Below, piece after piece: positions 1-7,579 of a stretch of 21,711 nt of DNA. Numbering within the stretch: the stretch's first letter is position 1; every line of letters begins with the position of its first letter. A program made the position numbers and the translations under genes. The notes beneath the pieces were generated by a model. It was not told the DNA's origin, did no database searches, and worked only from the letters and a program-made list of their open reading frames with translations. The DNA is from Nemertoderma westbladi (lineage: Eukaryota > Xenacoelomorpha > Nemertodermatida > Nemertodermatidae). Location: the NCBI GenBank assembly GCA_032718475.1, contig JAUCBJ010002620.1, positions 1 through 21,711 on the forward strand. Direction: 5' to 3'.

Positions 1-4
1 TGTT

Positions 5-400
5 TTATATTAAAATATATTTATTAAACGCAGGCTGACGCTCTTTATAATAATAATACCTAGGGATGCCAGCTTCCAGACTTTCAATCTTTACTGCCAC
101 GCAAACCCCGCAGAGGAAGTTTTGGTTTGAGAGATCAAGCCCATCGGCAATTGGTGTTTCAATTTCGGTCCAGGAACTCTGACAATGGGAGCATTCAATC
201 TTAGCTGTGGTCCATTCCCGTGGTTTCGGCTTCCTTTTCTTCGTCCCAATGACAGATTCTTCTGAAGACGTTCGATTCGCTTTCAGTTTATTGTTGGCGT
301 TTGTGTTTTGAAGTTGTATTCGAGTGGACAGTCGCGCCGGTTTCGAGGTAACCATACCGACCTGTGATAAGCGTTGGTTTTGTTGAGTGCCGGTATTCAT
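5..400 (-). CDS. Hypothetical small protein with C-x2-C ... C-x2-C zinc-binding pattern
   Basis: A 131-residue ORF runs from an ATG at 400 to a TAA at 5-7, with an in-frame stop just upstream of the ATG, so the start is plausible for a single-exon gene or first exon. The first 50 residues are polar and low complexity. A basic run, KKRKPKPR (about 54-61), looks like a nuclear localisation signal. Cysteines at about 70, 73, 97 and 100 form two CxxC knuckles 23 residues apart, which suggests a treble-clef or PHD-like zinc site without the usual histidine. The C-terminus has four consecutive tyrosines. I do not recognise the family. It could be a nuclear protein or a fragment of a transposon-encoded protein. 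The window edge cuts off its 3' flank. Confidence 0.45.
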   Translation of the reverse strand: MNTGTQQNQRLSQVGMVTSKPARLSTRIQLQNTNANNKLKANRTSSEESVIGTKKRKPKPREWTTAKIECSHCQSSWTEIETPIADGLDLSNQNFLCGVCVAVKIESLEAGIPRYYYYKERQPAFNKYILI

Positions 401-890
401 CTTCTTTCACCTCTTCAATGTCAGATGTTGCAAATACTGATAACACGAATAACGGTATATATTTCAATACTTGTCAATAGTAATATATATAATTTAGATA
501 ACTATTTTATATCTGTACTGTTGAGCAAACTCTACATAAATTTCAACCTGTGTATCGCCGGTAGTGCTGTTGCTGTGCAAGTGCTGAAGTGCTAGTTGCC
601 ACCGGTCACGCGGTCAGCCGGTACCGGTAGTAGGGTGGTACCATGGCCTACTACACACAGGCCATGACAAGGACTTGCCGTGAAATTAGCGTAGGCTGAC
701 TGATGAATTATCAAATATTATATTTTCCACGAATGCAGGGTCCATATTTAAAAGAAGATGACTAGATTTTCGTAAAGAATTTAATTGAAACAGTATTTAA
801 TAATTAATAAATTAATTATCGCTCGAGTTCCTGCAGCTTTTATTCGTTTGTGGCTGCCTCTGGCTATGTTTGTGGCAGGAATGTTTGAAC
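401..890. other. Intergenic DNA without a recognised gene
   Basis: The stretch is AT-rich between two short GC-richer patches. Around 595-665 the sequence is rich in ACCGGT-type words and short dyads such as GCCGGTACCGGT. Short open frames here show no recognisable domain and look like chance. No promoter element can be named with confidence. Confidence 0.4.
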
Positions 891-948
891 GCTAATAAGT
901 CGGTCAATCATGGATGAAATGGAACCAAACTTGGTACTCATGTAGTCT
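891..948 (+). repeat. Repeat family R, core fragment (copy R3)
   Basis: This block shares the R-family core (CTAATAA-CTCGGTCAAT type, then GATGAAAT, then AACCAAACTTGGTAC) with the copies at 9551-9606 (same strand) and 2885-2940 (reverse complement). Only the core is recognisable. Neither the GC-rich end motif nor the CTGTCGT array found in the other copies is seen here. Confidence 0.6.
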
Positions 949-957
949 ATAAAAAAT

Positions 958-1161
958 TTAGAAATTCTACACACAGACAGACTTCTACAGTTCCCCGGTC
1001 TGCCGCTAGGGGGCGAATTAACAGAAACGTAAAAATAGCTGTAATTATAGAACCAACGATCAGATTCATCTGAAATTTAGTAGTAGTTACCTAAGAGCAT
1101 TGCTTAATTAGAAATTCTACAGAGACTTTTACAGTTCCTGTCTGCCGCTAGTGGGGAATTG
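958..1161 (+). repeat. Pair of diverged direct repeats ending in CTGCCGCTAG words
   Basis: Two diverged copies lie at about 958-1020 and 1108-1161. Both run TTAGAAATTCTACA, then an AGAC/CTTCTACAGTTCC segment, then CTGCCGCTAG. The first copy ends in CCGCTAGGGGGCG (1003-1015), which resembles the CTCF core consensus. The second reads CCGCTAGTGGGGA and has lost that match. About 90 bp of unrelated sequence separates the copies. This could be part of a SINE-like or R-family element, but no RNA polymerase III boxes were seen. Confidence 0.55.
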
Positions 1162-1270
1162 TTAGAGCTCCAGTTCAACGTGCTTAGCACGGTTTAATAA
1201 ACAATCAATTAATTATTTTATTCAATACAGTAATTATAACAGTAAAATGCAATGTATTCTATTTTTTAGT

Positions 1271-1794
1271 GAAATCAAGAGATAGGAGGGGGGTGGGACT
1301 GGACGCAAATCCCATCTTGGCGAATTAATATCCCGCCTCAAGGTTATCGTTCATATGCGTACCTCTGGCAAAAGAAGCAGGTCACAGTGGTGGTGTTTTC
1401 TAACCAAAACAATAAACTAATCTCCATTACTTAATTAACGGAAAGGAGCAGGTTACAGTGGTGGGCTTTTCTAACCAAAACAATAAACAATATCTCAATA
1501 ACATAGGGTATTTCATACTTATAGTCTTATTTTTGCAATACGAAAATACCAGAGGTACGCATATGAACTATAACTCGCCTCAATATTAATTTCTCAATTT
1601 TGGGAAAGGAGCAGGTTACAGTGGCACGTTATTTTAACCAAAACAATAAAGTAAACACAATAGAACAGGTTAGTTTTATTTTTGAGAGTAATCAGCTGTT
1701 GTTATTTGCGTCCAATTTCCCCTGGAGAGGGATGAATTTTTATTGCGTCCAGTCCCCCCCCCCCCCCCCCCCCCCCCCTATCTTGAAATCAAAT
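1271..1794. mobile_element. Fold-back element with G/C-tract inverted ends
   Basis: The ends are inverted repeats. The left end (1271-1309) reads GAAATCAAGAGATAGG, a G-rich run, then ACTGGACGCAA. The right end (1743-1794) is its approximate reverse complement, with a 25-nt C run at 1754-1778. A second, inner inverted repeat pairs 1341-1367 with 1549-1574 (TTCATATGCGTACCTCTGG on the left arm). The right arm is about 135 bp longer than the left and contains a partial duplication of the GCGTCCA segment near 1705-1720. There is no coding capacity. It could be a MITE or a snap-back inversion. Confidence 0.55.
1371..1650 (+). repeat. Three interspersed copies of a ~47-bp repeat
   Basis: Copies lie at about 1371-1417, 1441-1488 and 1603-1650. 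The shared form is AAAGGAGCAGGTTACAGTGG, a short variable stretch, then TTTTAACCAAAACAATAAA or TTTTCTAACC in its place. Two copies sit in the loop of the fold-back element and the third in its longer right arm, so they were probably amplified within the element. Confidence 0.7.
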
Positions 1795-1914
1795 ACCAAA
1801 AATATATTTATTATATGAACAATCTATTTGGAAATTGTAAGTTCGGCCTATATCTTTACCATAAGCTCAGTATCTTTATCTGGTGTGTTTTTATTATTTT
1901 ACCAATTATTTAAT

Positions 1915-2535
1915 ATGTTTGATAGAATTGAACAACACCGCCCAACACAACCAACTCTCTATCCGCCTCGAGCATCGAGAATACGAGAAACTCGATCGAA
2001 ATACCTGCTTATCCCAGTAGTATCCGTCCGTAGACACCGGACCGCTGCGGTTTACTCCCGTAGAACAGTAGAATTCCCGCAGCTTCCGACCCAATTCGAC
2101 AACGAATTCGCTTCACACTTTCGCGTCACAGAGAACGTAATCCAGTGCGATAACGTCTGCCCAACGTTCAACCATTTCCCCCAGGCGATCCCAGGATCCG
2201 GGCCGCCGCTAAACCCAGATCGCAATCCTCGTCGATTCGTCCAGTCGTCGACGTATGTCAGTAAGTGGGACTCTTCCCACCGCACTCCAAGGTGGGTGAC
2301 CGGAGTGAGGCATGAGGAACTTGGCAGTGGCCCGCATTACGATCTGACTGACCGCCGTATTCCCAGTGTCTGAGTGTAGTAAATACCCAAATAGAATCGT
2401 ACTGACAAACAAGCAATTCCGTAGTATTCCCCCGTTAATCACCTCTTGAAGCAACTCGGCTGCTCGGGTCCAGATACATCGGACTGTCGGGAGCGTTTCA
2501 GACAGTAATGGAGCGGCATTTGCGAATATTTCCAA
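1915..2535. other. GC- and CpG-richer region with overlapping orphan ORFs
   Basis: This 0.6 kb block is clearly less AT-rich and has more CpG than its surroundings. On the plus strand an ORF runs from ATG 1915 to a TGA at 2371-2373 (152 residues, arginine- and proline-rich). On the minus strand, open frames at 2535-2209 and 2285-2052 overlap it. The frame at 2535-2209 contains a hydrophobic patch (CLFVSTILFGYLL) but lacks an ATG at its far end. I recognise no domain in any frame. It may be a coding exon of unknown strand, a gene remnant, or an unmethylated island. Confidence 0.25.
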
Positions 2536-2821
2536 TGGTTTTATAATAAATAAGGGGATTCAACAGTTCAATGCTAAAACAAATGGATTATTCCTAACCC
2601 CACCCCAATACAGCAATATACCTAACAGTATATAGCTTTGCAGGATTCTCGATTCAGGGATTGAGTACAGCCTGACAGTACCGGTACACATGGTAGGCCT
2701 ACATGCAGAATTGCAAAATTTGTCAGAAAACCCAGCTGATTTATCCTACAGTAATAATAATTTAACGCATTTTAAATTTGGATAAACAAATGTATTATAA
2801 CTGCAATAACAGTTACACTGA
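2536..2821. other. Intergenic DNA, nothing recognised
   Basis: AT-rich sequence without an ORF or a recognisable repeat boundary, apart from a short ACCGGT-containing patch near 2678-2700. Confidence 0.4.
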
Positions 2822-3054
2822 TGCTGCACGAAGGCCCCACGCAAATTCTACTTGGAAAATTTTCAAACTTTTGCCAAACAACATGTGTACCAAGTTTGGA
2901 TAGATTTCATCAAGGATTGGCCGAGTTATTAACGTTTAAAATAAAATACTGAAAAAAAACGCGACGCGACAGAACGACAGAACGACAGAACGACAGGTTG
3001 ATTAATGGTACCACTACGCTAAGGCTCACTCACTTCGTGGCTCGCCCCACAATT
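2822..3054 (-). repeat. Repeat family R, copy R1 (reverse orientation)
   Basis: Read on the minus strand, this copy starts at 3054 with GTGGGGCGAGCCACGAAG and passes GCCTTAGCGTA and GGTACCATTAA. It then crosses three 8-bp units, ACAGAACG on the plus strand (2969-2997), and the core TTAATAACTCGGCCAAT ... GATGAAAT ... AAACTTGGTAC (2940-2885). The same order of blocks occurs in R2, which is split by LINE-1. At the far end (about 2826-2850) a GTGGGGCCTTCGTGCAGCA block resembles the R2 end at 10045-10068, but in the opposite orientation. Confidence 0.7.
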
Positions 3055-3420
3055 AATCTGGACGCCGAGTCTTATGTTAGATGCACCACAGAGTCCCGTC
3101 TGGAGACAGCCGAAGACGAAAAGAAACGCTTGTATTATGCAGCTGTTTCCGCTCGTAGAGGAGATTTTTTCGACTTTTCGCCTTGTGCGATGGAGTTCCG
3201 GCTCAACAAGCCAACAAGCTCTTACGAGTGATAGCCGACCGCTTGCATCGATTGTAGGACAAGCAGTAGCGTCACGGGATGGGTGCGATCTCTGATAACC
3301 TTCGCTATCATCCGAGGAACCTCCCATTGCCTCCGTGGGTCCCGGCAAAAGTGCAGAATTGAACTTGGCCTTGAAGACGGTGCTGAACTGCCTGGGCTGT
3401 GAACTTAAACTCTTTAGCAT
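3019..3420 (-). CDS. Orphan ORF running into repeat R1
   Basis: An ORF of 133 codons from ATG 3420 to a stop at 3019 lies in a GC-richer patch (about 3060-3420). It is serine- and arginine-rich in its first half and hydrophobic around IIQAFLFVFGCLQTGLCG. I do not recognise it. The last 12 or so residues come from repeat R1 (…CGASHEVSEP), so the frame is either read through a repeat insertion or open by chance. Other frames on both strands of this patch are also partly open. It may be a gene fragment truncated by R1. Confidence 0.2.
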   Translation of the reverse strand: MLKSLSSQPRQFSTVFKAKFNSALLPGPTEAMGGSSDDSEGYQRSHPSRDATACPTIDASGRLSLVRACWLVEPELHRTRRKVEKISSTSGNSCIIQAFLFVFGCLQTGLCGASNIRLGVQINCGASHEVSEP

Positions 3421-3423
3421 CAA

Positions 3424-3775
3424 CTATTCACAGTAACATAAACCGTCCCATCCTAACTAACTCAGTATAAATCCATTACGTAGCCATATTCATTATTATT
3501 ACAAGTAGGATTTATGGTGTAAAACAGTTTGTTAATTTGTATTTTAATTTTGATACGGTGGGATACATTTAAAAAATTCGCGTAAAAAAATAACAATATA
3601 AGTGTATTCATCATTATCATTATGATGAATGTAAAATCGATCTAAAATAATTTTGCCAGAAATAATTTGCAAATTTCTAAATGAAAATAAGATGTTACAT
3701 TTATATTTAATTTATGGCTGGAAATAAATTATTTTTAATTATTCTGCTCATCACATTTATTTAATTTCTCTGCAG
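3424..3775. other. AT-rich intergenic or intronic DNA ending in a splice-acceptor-like site
   Basis: There is no ORF or repeat of note. The 3' end carries a pyrimidine-rich run and TTTCTCTGCAG ending at 3775, a good match to an animal 3' splice site, directly before the LDLa reading frame. Confidence 0.4.
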
Positions 3776-4106
3776 CAATAAAATTTACCAGGTTACCTCC
3801 CACTGAAGAAAGAAATTATGTCATACCGGTATCCATACTTGGTGATAATGACAGGTCATGCGAATTTAACTGCGGCGATGGGTCATGCATTCCCAATCGA
3901 TTTATATGTGACAAAAAGGTTGATTGCCCAAACAGAACTGATGAGAGCCAGTAGTGTGATCACGAGGATTGCGAATTGATTCAATTTCAGTCTAAAGGTG
4001 ATTATTCATGTATTTCTGCCAGTGAGCGGTGTAATACAGGTGTAATACTGATGGCATGGATGGATCAGATTTAGATCCAAATTCAACATCAGTCCAGATC
4101 CAGATG
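3776..4106 (+). pseudogene. LDL-receptor class A repeat fragment (broken)
   Basis: From a splice-acceptor-like site at 3774-3775 a frame stays open to a TAG at 3952-3954. It contains one complete-looking LDLa module of six cysteines with CGDGSCIPNRFICDKKVDC and the acidic TDES calcium-binding end. The TAG sits between Gln and the sixth Cys, where family members commonly have an aromatic residue, so a single G-to-A change in a Trp codon would explain it. After the stop, a second cysteine-rich, LDLa-like segment (CISASERCNTG ... DGMDGSD) continues, but needs a frame change near 4040. LDLa modules bind ligands in extracellular receptors and proteases; only this fragment of the parent gene is visible. 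The fragment ends where repeat R2 begins. Confidence 0.7.
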
Positions 4107-4111
4107 ATGAT

Positions 4112-4143
4112 AGCAATTGTGGGACGAGCCACGAAGTGAGCGA
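4112..4143 (+). repeat. Repeat family R, copy R2, left part
   Basis: The sequence ATTGTGGGACGAGCCACG and following GAAGTGAGCGA match the minus-strand start of R1 (3060-3024). The match stops at LINE-1, and the rest of the R block order resumes at 9475. Confidence 0.7.
4138..4143. repeat. Probable target-site duplication of LINE-1, left copy
   Basis: GAGCGA here is repeated directly at 9475-9480 on the other side of LINE-1. Comparison with uninterrupted R1 (GAAGTGAGTGAGCC) supports the join. Confidence 0.55.
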
Positions 4144-4261
4144 GGTCAGGTCAGGTATTCTCGGTCATTGATCAAGAAAACTTGCCACCTCCATGCAGCA
4201 TAAAGGAGGTGCCACCTGTAGCTGCATAGACCCTCTTACTAGGGCAAATCTGGTACTGTAA

Positions 4262-4326
4262 CTAGGACCCCCTTCGTTCTGGGATAAGGACGCCCTTGGT
4301 CCTGGATTACGGACCCATATACTTGG
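4262..4326 (+). repeat. Three degenerate ~22-bp tandem units in the LINE-1 5' region
   Basis: Units lie at 4262-4284, 4285-4306 and 4307-4326. Each starts with a TA(A)GGAC or TACGGAC-type word and ends in CTGGGA, CTGGA or CTTGG. The middle unit can fold GGAC against GTCC. They lie directly upstream of the hairpin repeat pair. Confidence 0.55.
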
Positions 4327-4327
4327 C

Positions 4328-4555
4328 TGCAGGGGTATATGGCCTGACCAGGCAGATGGTGATCTACCAATGGCTGGTCAGGAGTAGAGTGTTCTCATGT
4401 CCACTCTGAGAGCACTTCACTGCGACCTGCACCTGACAGCAAGGGTACAGGGCATGACCCAGCAGATGAGCTGCAACAGCCAATGGTGGGTCATGTGCGC
4501 CAGAATAGATATGGGTGATGGGCCTCATATCTGACTCCATTGCGACACCCACCCT
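4328..4555 (+). repeat. Tandem pair of ~110-bp hairpin modules in the LINE-1 5' region
   Basis: Unit 1 (4328-4434) and unit 2 (4437-4555) are diverged tandem copies, both ending in TGCGAC...CACC(C)T. Each holds two inverted repeats in the same order. First hairpin: CCTGACCAG/CTGGTCAGG (4343-4351 with 4374-4382) in unit 1, and CATGACCCA/TGGGTCATG (4453-4461 with 4487-4495) in unit 2. Second hairpin: AGAGTG/CACTCT (4386-4391 with 4402-4407), and AGATATG/CATATCT (4507-4513 with 4526-4532). Three of nine pairs in the first stem differ by compensatory changes on both sides. This suggests selection for RNA structure in the LINE transcript. Confidence 0.65.
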
Positions 4556-4788
4556 GTGGAATGGCAAACCAGGGTGTGTTATTTGCCCCGAGAGCTGACT
4601 CGGCAAAAAAGCACCCCCCAACCTCCACTATGGATTACATTAGCAATGCGGAGGTCCGGCCACTAGAGGCCAGTGGAATTACCGGACACAATCGGCCTCA
4701 CAAGCGTCAGTTAACTCCTGACCGGCTGCCTGTCTCACCCCCTACTGGAGAGAGAGCAGCCCAACAATTATTTGAGTCCCTTTCCTGA
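4540..4788 (+). CDS. Possible N-terminal ORF segment of LINE-1
   Basis: A frame starting ATG at 4540 stays open for 82 codons, to a TGA at 4786-4788. It overlaps the start of the endonuclease frame (open from 4715). The sequence is proline- and arginine-rich with no recognised domain. Either it is a short separate ORF, or it was the N-terminus of the endonuclease protein before a frameshift near 4775-4790. The second half of unit 2 of the hairpin repeats lies within it, which argues against strict coding constraint at its start. Confidence 0.3.
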   Translation: MRHPPCGMANQGVLFAPRADSAKKHPPTSTMDYISNAEVRPLEASGITGHNRPHKRQLTPDRLPVSPPTGERAAQQLFESLS

Positions 4789-5254
4789 TGACCTTTCTGG
4801 CCCAAACCCTGGGTCACCAGGAAGGCCAGATTGTGATGGGGAGAGGGATTCTGGAGTTGGAGGCTACTCTCATGTTCCACCCCGACCAACAAAGCCATTG
4901 GTGAATCTGAGGCAAGTCACAAGACTAGCCTCAGTAAACACCCTAACACTCGGGTCCCCAATGCGACAAGGTGAGCTGACTGCCTTGGCAGATAAGCTTT
5001 CTCTTAGTGCAGTGGGTGTTCAAGAGCACCGAATGCAGACTGGACAGACTGATGAGGTTCTGATTAAGGACATGGGGGGCGGTTGGCGACTCGCCCTCGC
5101 GTCAGCAGATGATAGTGGCAATGGTGGAATTGGTCTATTGATGAATCCAACTGCACATGCAGCATTGGACAAAATAGACCAAATCTCTAACCGCATCATC
5201 CGTTGCCACTTCTCATGTTCTGGAAGACTGGCTAAAGTTCCCTTAGGAAACTGA
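4715..5254 (+). pseudogene. LINE-1 AP-endonuclease, N-terminal part
   Basis: The frame opens after a TAA at 4712-4714, has its first ATG at 4961, and ends at a TGA at 5252-5254. It holds the start of an exonuclease-endonuclease-phosphatase fold: SVNTLTLGSPMRQGELT near the N-terminus, then LSAVGVQEHRM with the catalytic Glu, then GGIGLLMN. Such endonucleases nick target DNA for target-primed reverse transcription. The stop lies in the loop of a 10-bp palindrome that interrupts the domain. The domain resumes one frame over at 5265. Skipping 5237-5264 would make the two halves continuous (…RLAKVVLIVCYSPT), so the palindrome looks like a 28-nt insertion. Confidence 0.75.
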
Positions 5255-5264
5255 GTTTCCTAAG

Positions 5265-6018
5265 GTGGTTCTGATTGTGTGCTACTCTCCAACTAGTGTT
5301 GCCCCTGTAGAGGAGGTGGAAAATTTCTACCACAATCTACAAGCAGCTACTGATGGAGTGGATCAGCATGCATTCTTAACATTCCTGGGAGACTTTAATG
5401 CAAGTCTGCATCAATCACCTACATCGCCCTGGGTCTATAGCAATAGTGTTAACCGAAATTCTGTCCATCTTCAGGATTTTATCTCTGGAAATGGATTGTT
5501 TTCGGCTGGAACCCAGTTCAAGAAGCGAACTGGAAAGCTATGGACTCACAGTGGACCCAGTGGTCACAAGTCCCAGATAGACCATATTCTGTTTCGTAGG
5601 AAATACAGGAGCTCTATACAAGACTGTAATGCATTTACACTTCGACCCTTCTCCAGTGATCACCGCCTTATTGTGGCCAAGGTAAGACTTGGTCTGCGTG
5701 CTAGCAGAACAACGAAATCTGCCTTGCCGCGGCATGACTGGTCCTCTCTGTTGCAACAGCCAAGTGTGAGATCCAGCTTCACACTACAGCTGAGCAACAG
5801 GTATGAGGCTCTTGCCTCTGAGGCGGCAGATCACTGTGAGGGCTATACTGCCTTTACAGAAGCAGTTAAGTTAGCAGCTGCAGAAACAGTTCCTGTATAC
5901 CCTCGAAACAGGAAAAGGGCCCCCTGGACTGACAACAAAATTCAGAAGTGCCGAAATGACCTTCATAAGGCGCAGAAAGAGTCCCGACTCAAACAGACTA
6001 CAGCGGCCAAGAATGCAG
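5265..6018 (+). pseudogene. LINE-1 AP-endonuclease C-terminal part and linker, up to MITE-1
   Basis: The domain continues with VCYSPT, FLGDFNASL (GDFN at about residues 42-45 of this frame), SQIDHILF (about 103-110) and SSDHRLIV (about 130-137). These are the Asp/Asn- and His-containing catalytic motifs of APE endonucleases. A basic linker rich in Lys and Arg follows. The frame is cut at AKNAV by the TTAA insertion of MITE-1. LINE-2 reads uninterrupted at the same place. There is no true start codon here, because this is the interior of a longer protein. Confidence 0.85.
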
Positions 6019-6022
6019 TTAA

Positions 6023-7575
6023 CCCTATTAGTACCGGGCTATAAAATGTTGTACAAATACCGGGGAGGGGTCATATTGACCCCCCCCTCTAAAATCTACA
6101 AATATTTACGAAAACGTCTGATTTTTTGTTTGTACGTAGGTATCACTTGTCTGGATCCGACCGAAAAAAAAAAATTTCGAAAAAATGTACTGGGGTGGTT
6201 ATATTGCAGCACCAAAATTACAAGTAGTGCACAATTTTCACCAAATTTGAAAGTTACATTTTCGGCTAATTATTTTTCAATACAGGTTTTCTGGGGTGCA
6301 AAATACATTGGAAAATATTAAAAAATGATATGATTACTATAAATGGCTGTTTAGTCCTCTCTGCGTAGGAAAAAAATGAAAAAAACAAGTAACCAGCACT
6401 TTTCAGTTAGAACACAAAATTTGTAATTCACTTATACGATGCTATAAATTCACATTTTCAGGTTTTCGAGGGCGCTGATTCTAATGGAATACATTTCTAA
6501 TATGCCAGATCATTGCTACTTGTATTTTTCGGCGTAATTTGGCAAATTTTGGTGCTAGCACCAAATTTCGTACCCATCACCAAAAAGTACAAGTTTGCGA
6601 TGTCCAGTGCTGTTTTTATTGATTCCATCGGATTCAGGACCCTCATAAACCCGTATAACGCAAGAAACAAGGTGATACTATCTACTTATCAATTTGCATA
6701 TTTTCCAAAATTTGGTGCTGGCACAACAATTTTCACCCACCGGCGAAAAATACAAGTTTGAGAACTCTTATGAAATTTTTACTGATTCCATTGAATTCAG
6801 AACCATCACAAACCCGTATAACGCAAGAAACAAGGTGACACAATCAATTGATATATTTGATGGTTTTCAAAATTTGGTGCTAGCACCAAATTTTGCACCC
6901 ACATCCGAAAAATACAAGTTTGAGATGTCTAGATCGATAATTATATTTTCCATTGAATTCAGAACAGCCATAAACCTCTAAAACGCAAGAAATAAATTGT
7001 CACAAGCAATTTTATCTATTGAATGGATTTTCAAAATTTCGTGCTAGCACCAAAATTTGCACACAGCACCGAAAAATACAAGTTTGATACGCTTGGTGCA
7101 ACTCGTATATATTTCATCGAATCCAGAAACCCAAAAAACCCCAATTGCGTAAAAAACAAGTTTCAAACGATCAATTTACAAAATTGACTTATTTCGAAAT
7201 TTGGTGCTGGCACCAAAATTTGGCACCCGCCGAAAAAAACAAGTTTGAAATTTCTAAATCAATTTATATGAATTCCATCAAATTTCTAACACCAAAAAAC
7301 CGGTGTAAATCAAAAATAGAGATTTTACAATTCATATTTAATGAAATGTAATTTTCAAAAAACGTCTCAAAAAAAGTGCCAAAAGTAGGGTTAAAAAATG
7401 GTGCTATAACTCGAAAAGTACCCAATATTTTTGAAAACGGTTTTCACTACTAGGAAGACAATAGATTTTTAGGAAAAGTCATAAAATTTCAGATTCCCAA
7501 CTGCCTTTGTTTCAGAATTATAATAAAAAAATCACGGGGGGGGTCATATTGACCCCCCCCCCGGGTTTAATAGGG
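6023..7575 (+). mobile_element. MITE-1: piggyBac-like non-autonomous element (TTAA target duplication)
   Basis: The element is flanked by TTAA at 6019-6022 and 7576-7579. The termini begin CCCTATTAGTACCGGG and, on the other strand, CCCTATTAAACCCGGG. TTAA duplication with CCC...GGG ends is the hallmark of piggyBac-type transposition. Both subterminal regions carry GGGGTCATATTGACCCC hairpins extended by G and C runs (about 6065-6090 and 7536-7562). The interior is a tandem array, with no transposase. LINE-2 has an intact single TTAA (15206-15209) at the matching site, proving insertion into LINE-1. A second copy lies at 11864-13230. Confidence 0.88.
6530..7300 (+). repeat. Tandem array inside MITE-1, five units of ~163 bp
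   Basis: Each unit starts near a GGTGCTAGCACC-type palindrome, at 6551, 6714, 6876, 7040 and 7203 (spacing 163, 162, 164, 163). After it come CCAAATTT, then AAAAAGTACAAGTTTG-like and ATTCCAT(T/C)GAATTCAG-like blocks. In unit 3 the palindrome is perfect over 26 bp (6869-6894). Units stay open over long distances, but the period is not a multiple of three and the frame changes from unit to unit, so the array is not a protein-coding repeat. Confidence 0.85.
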
Positions 7576-7579
7576 TTAA

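Noticed and set aside
1600-1818. 72-codon ORF with a run of prolines
   Set aside because: The prolines come from the poly-C tract, and the frame crosses repeat arms of the fold-back element.
6513-6981. Overlapping ORFs in MITE-1 with repeated YNARNK and KYKF peptides
   Set aside because: The peptides come from the ~163-bp tandem unit. The period is not a multiple of three, frames change between units and stops occur in later units, so protein selection is unlikely.
6530-7300. Regular repeats as a CRISPR array
   Set aside because: The whole 163-bp unit is repeated without unique spacers, it lies inside a TTAA element, and the sequence is animal.
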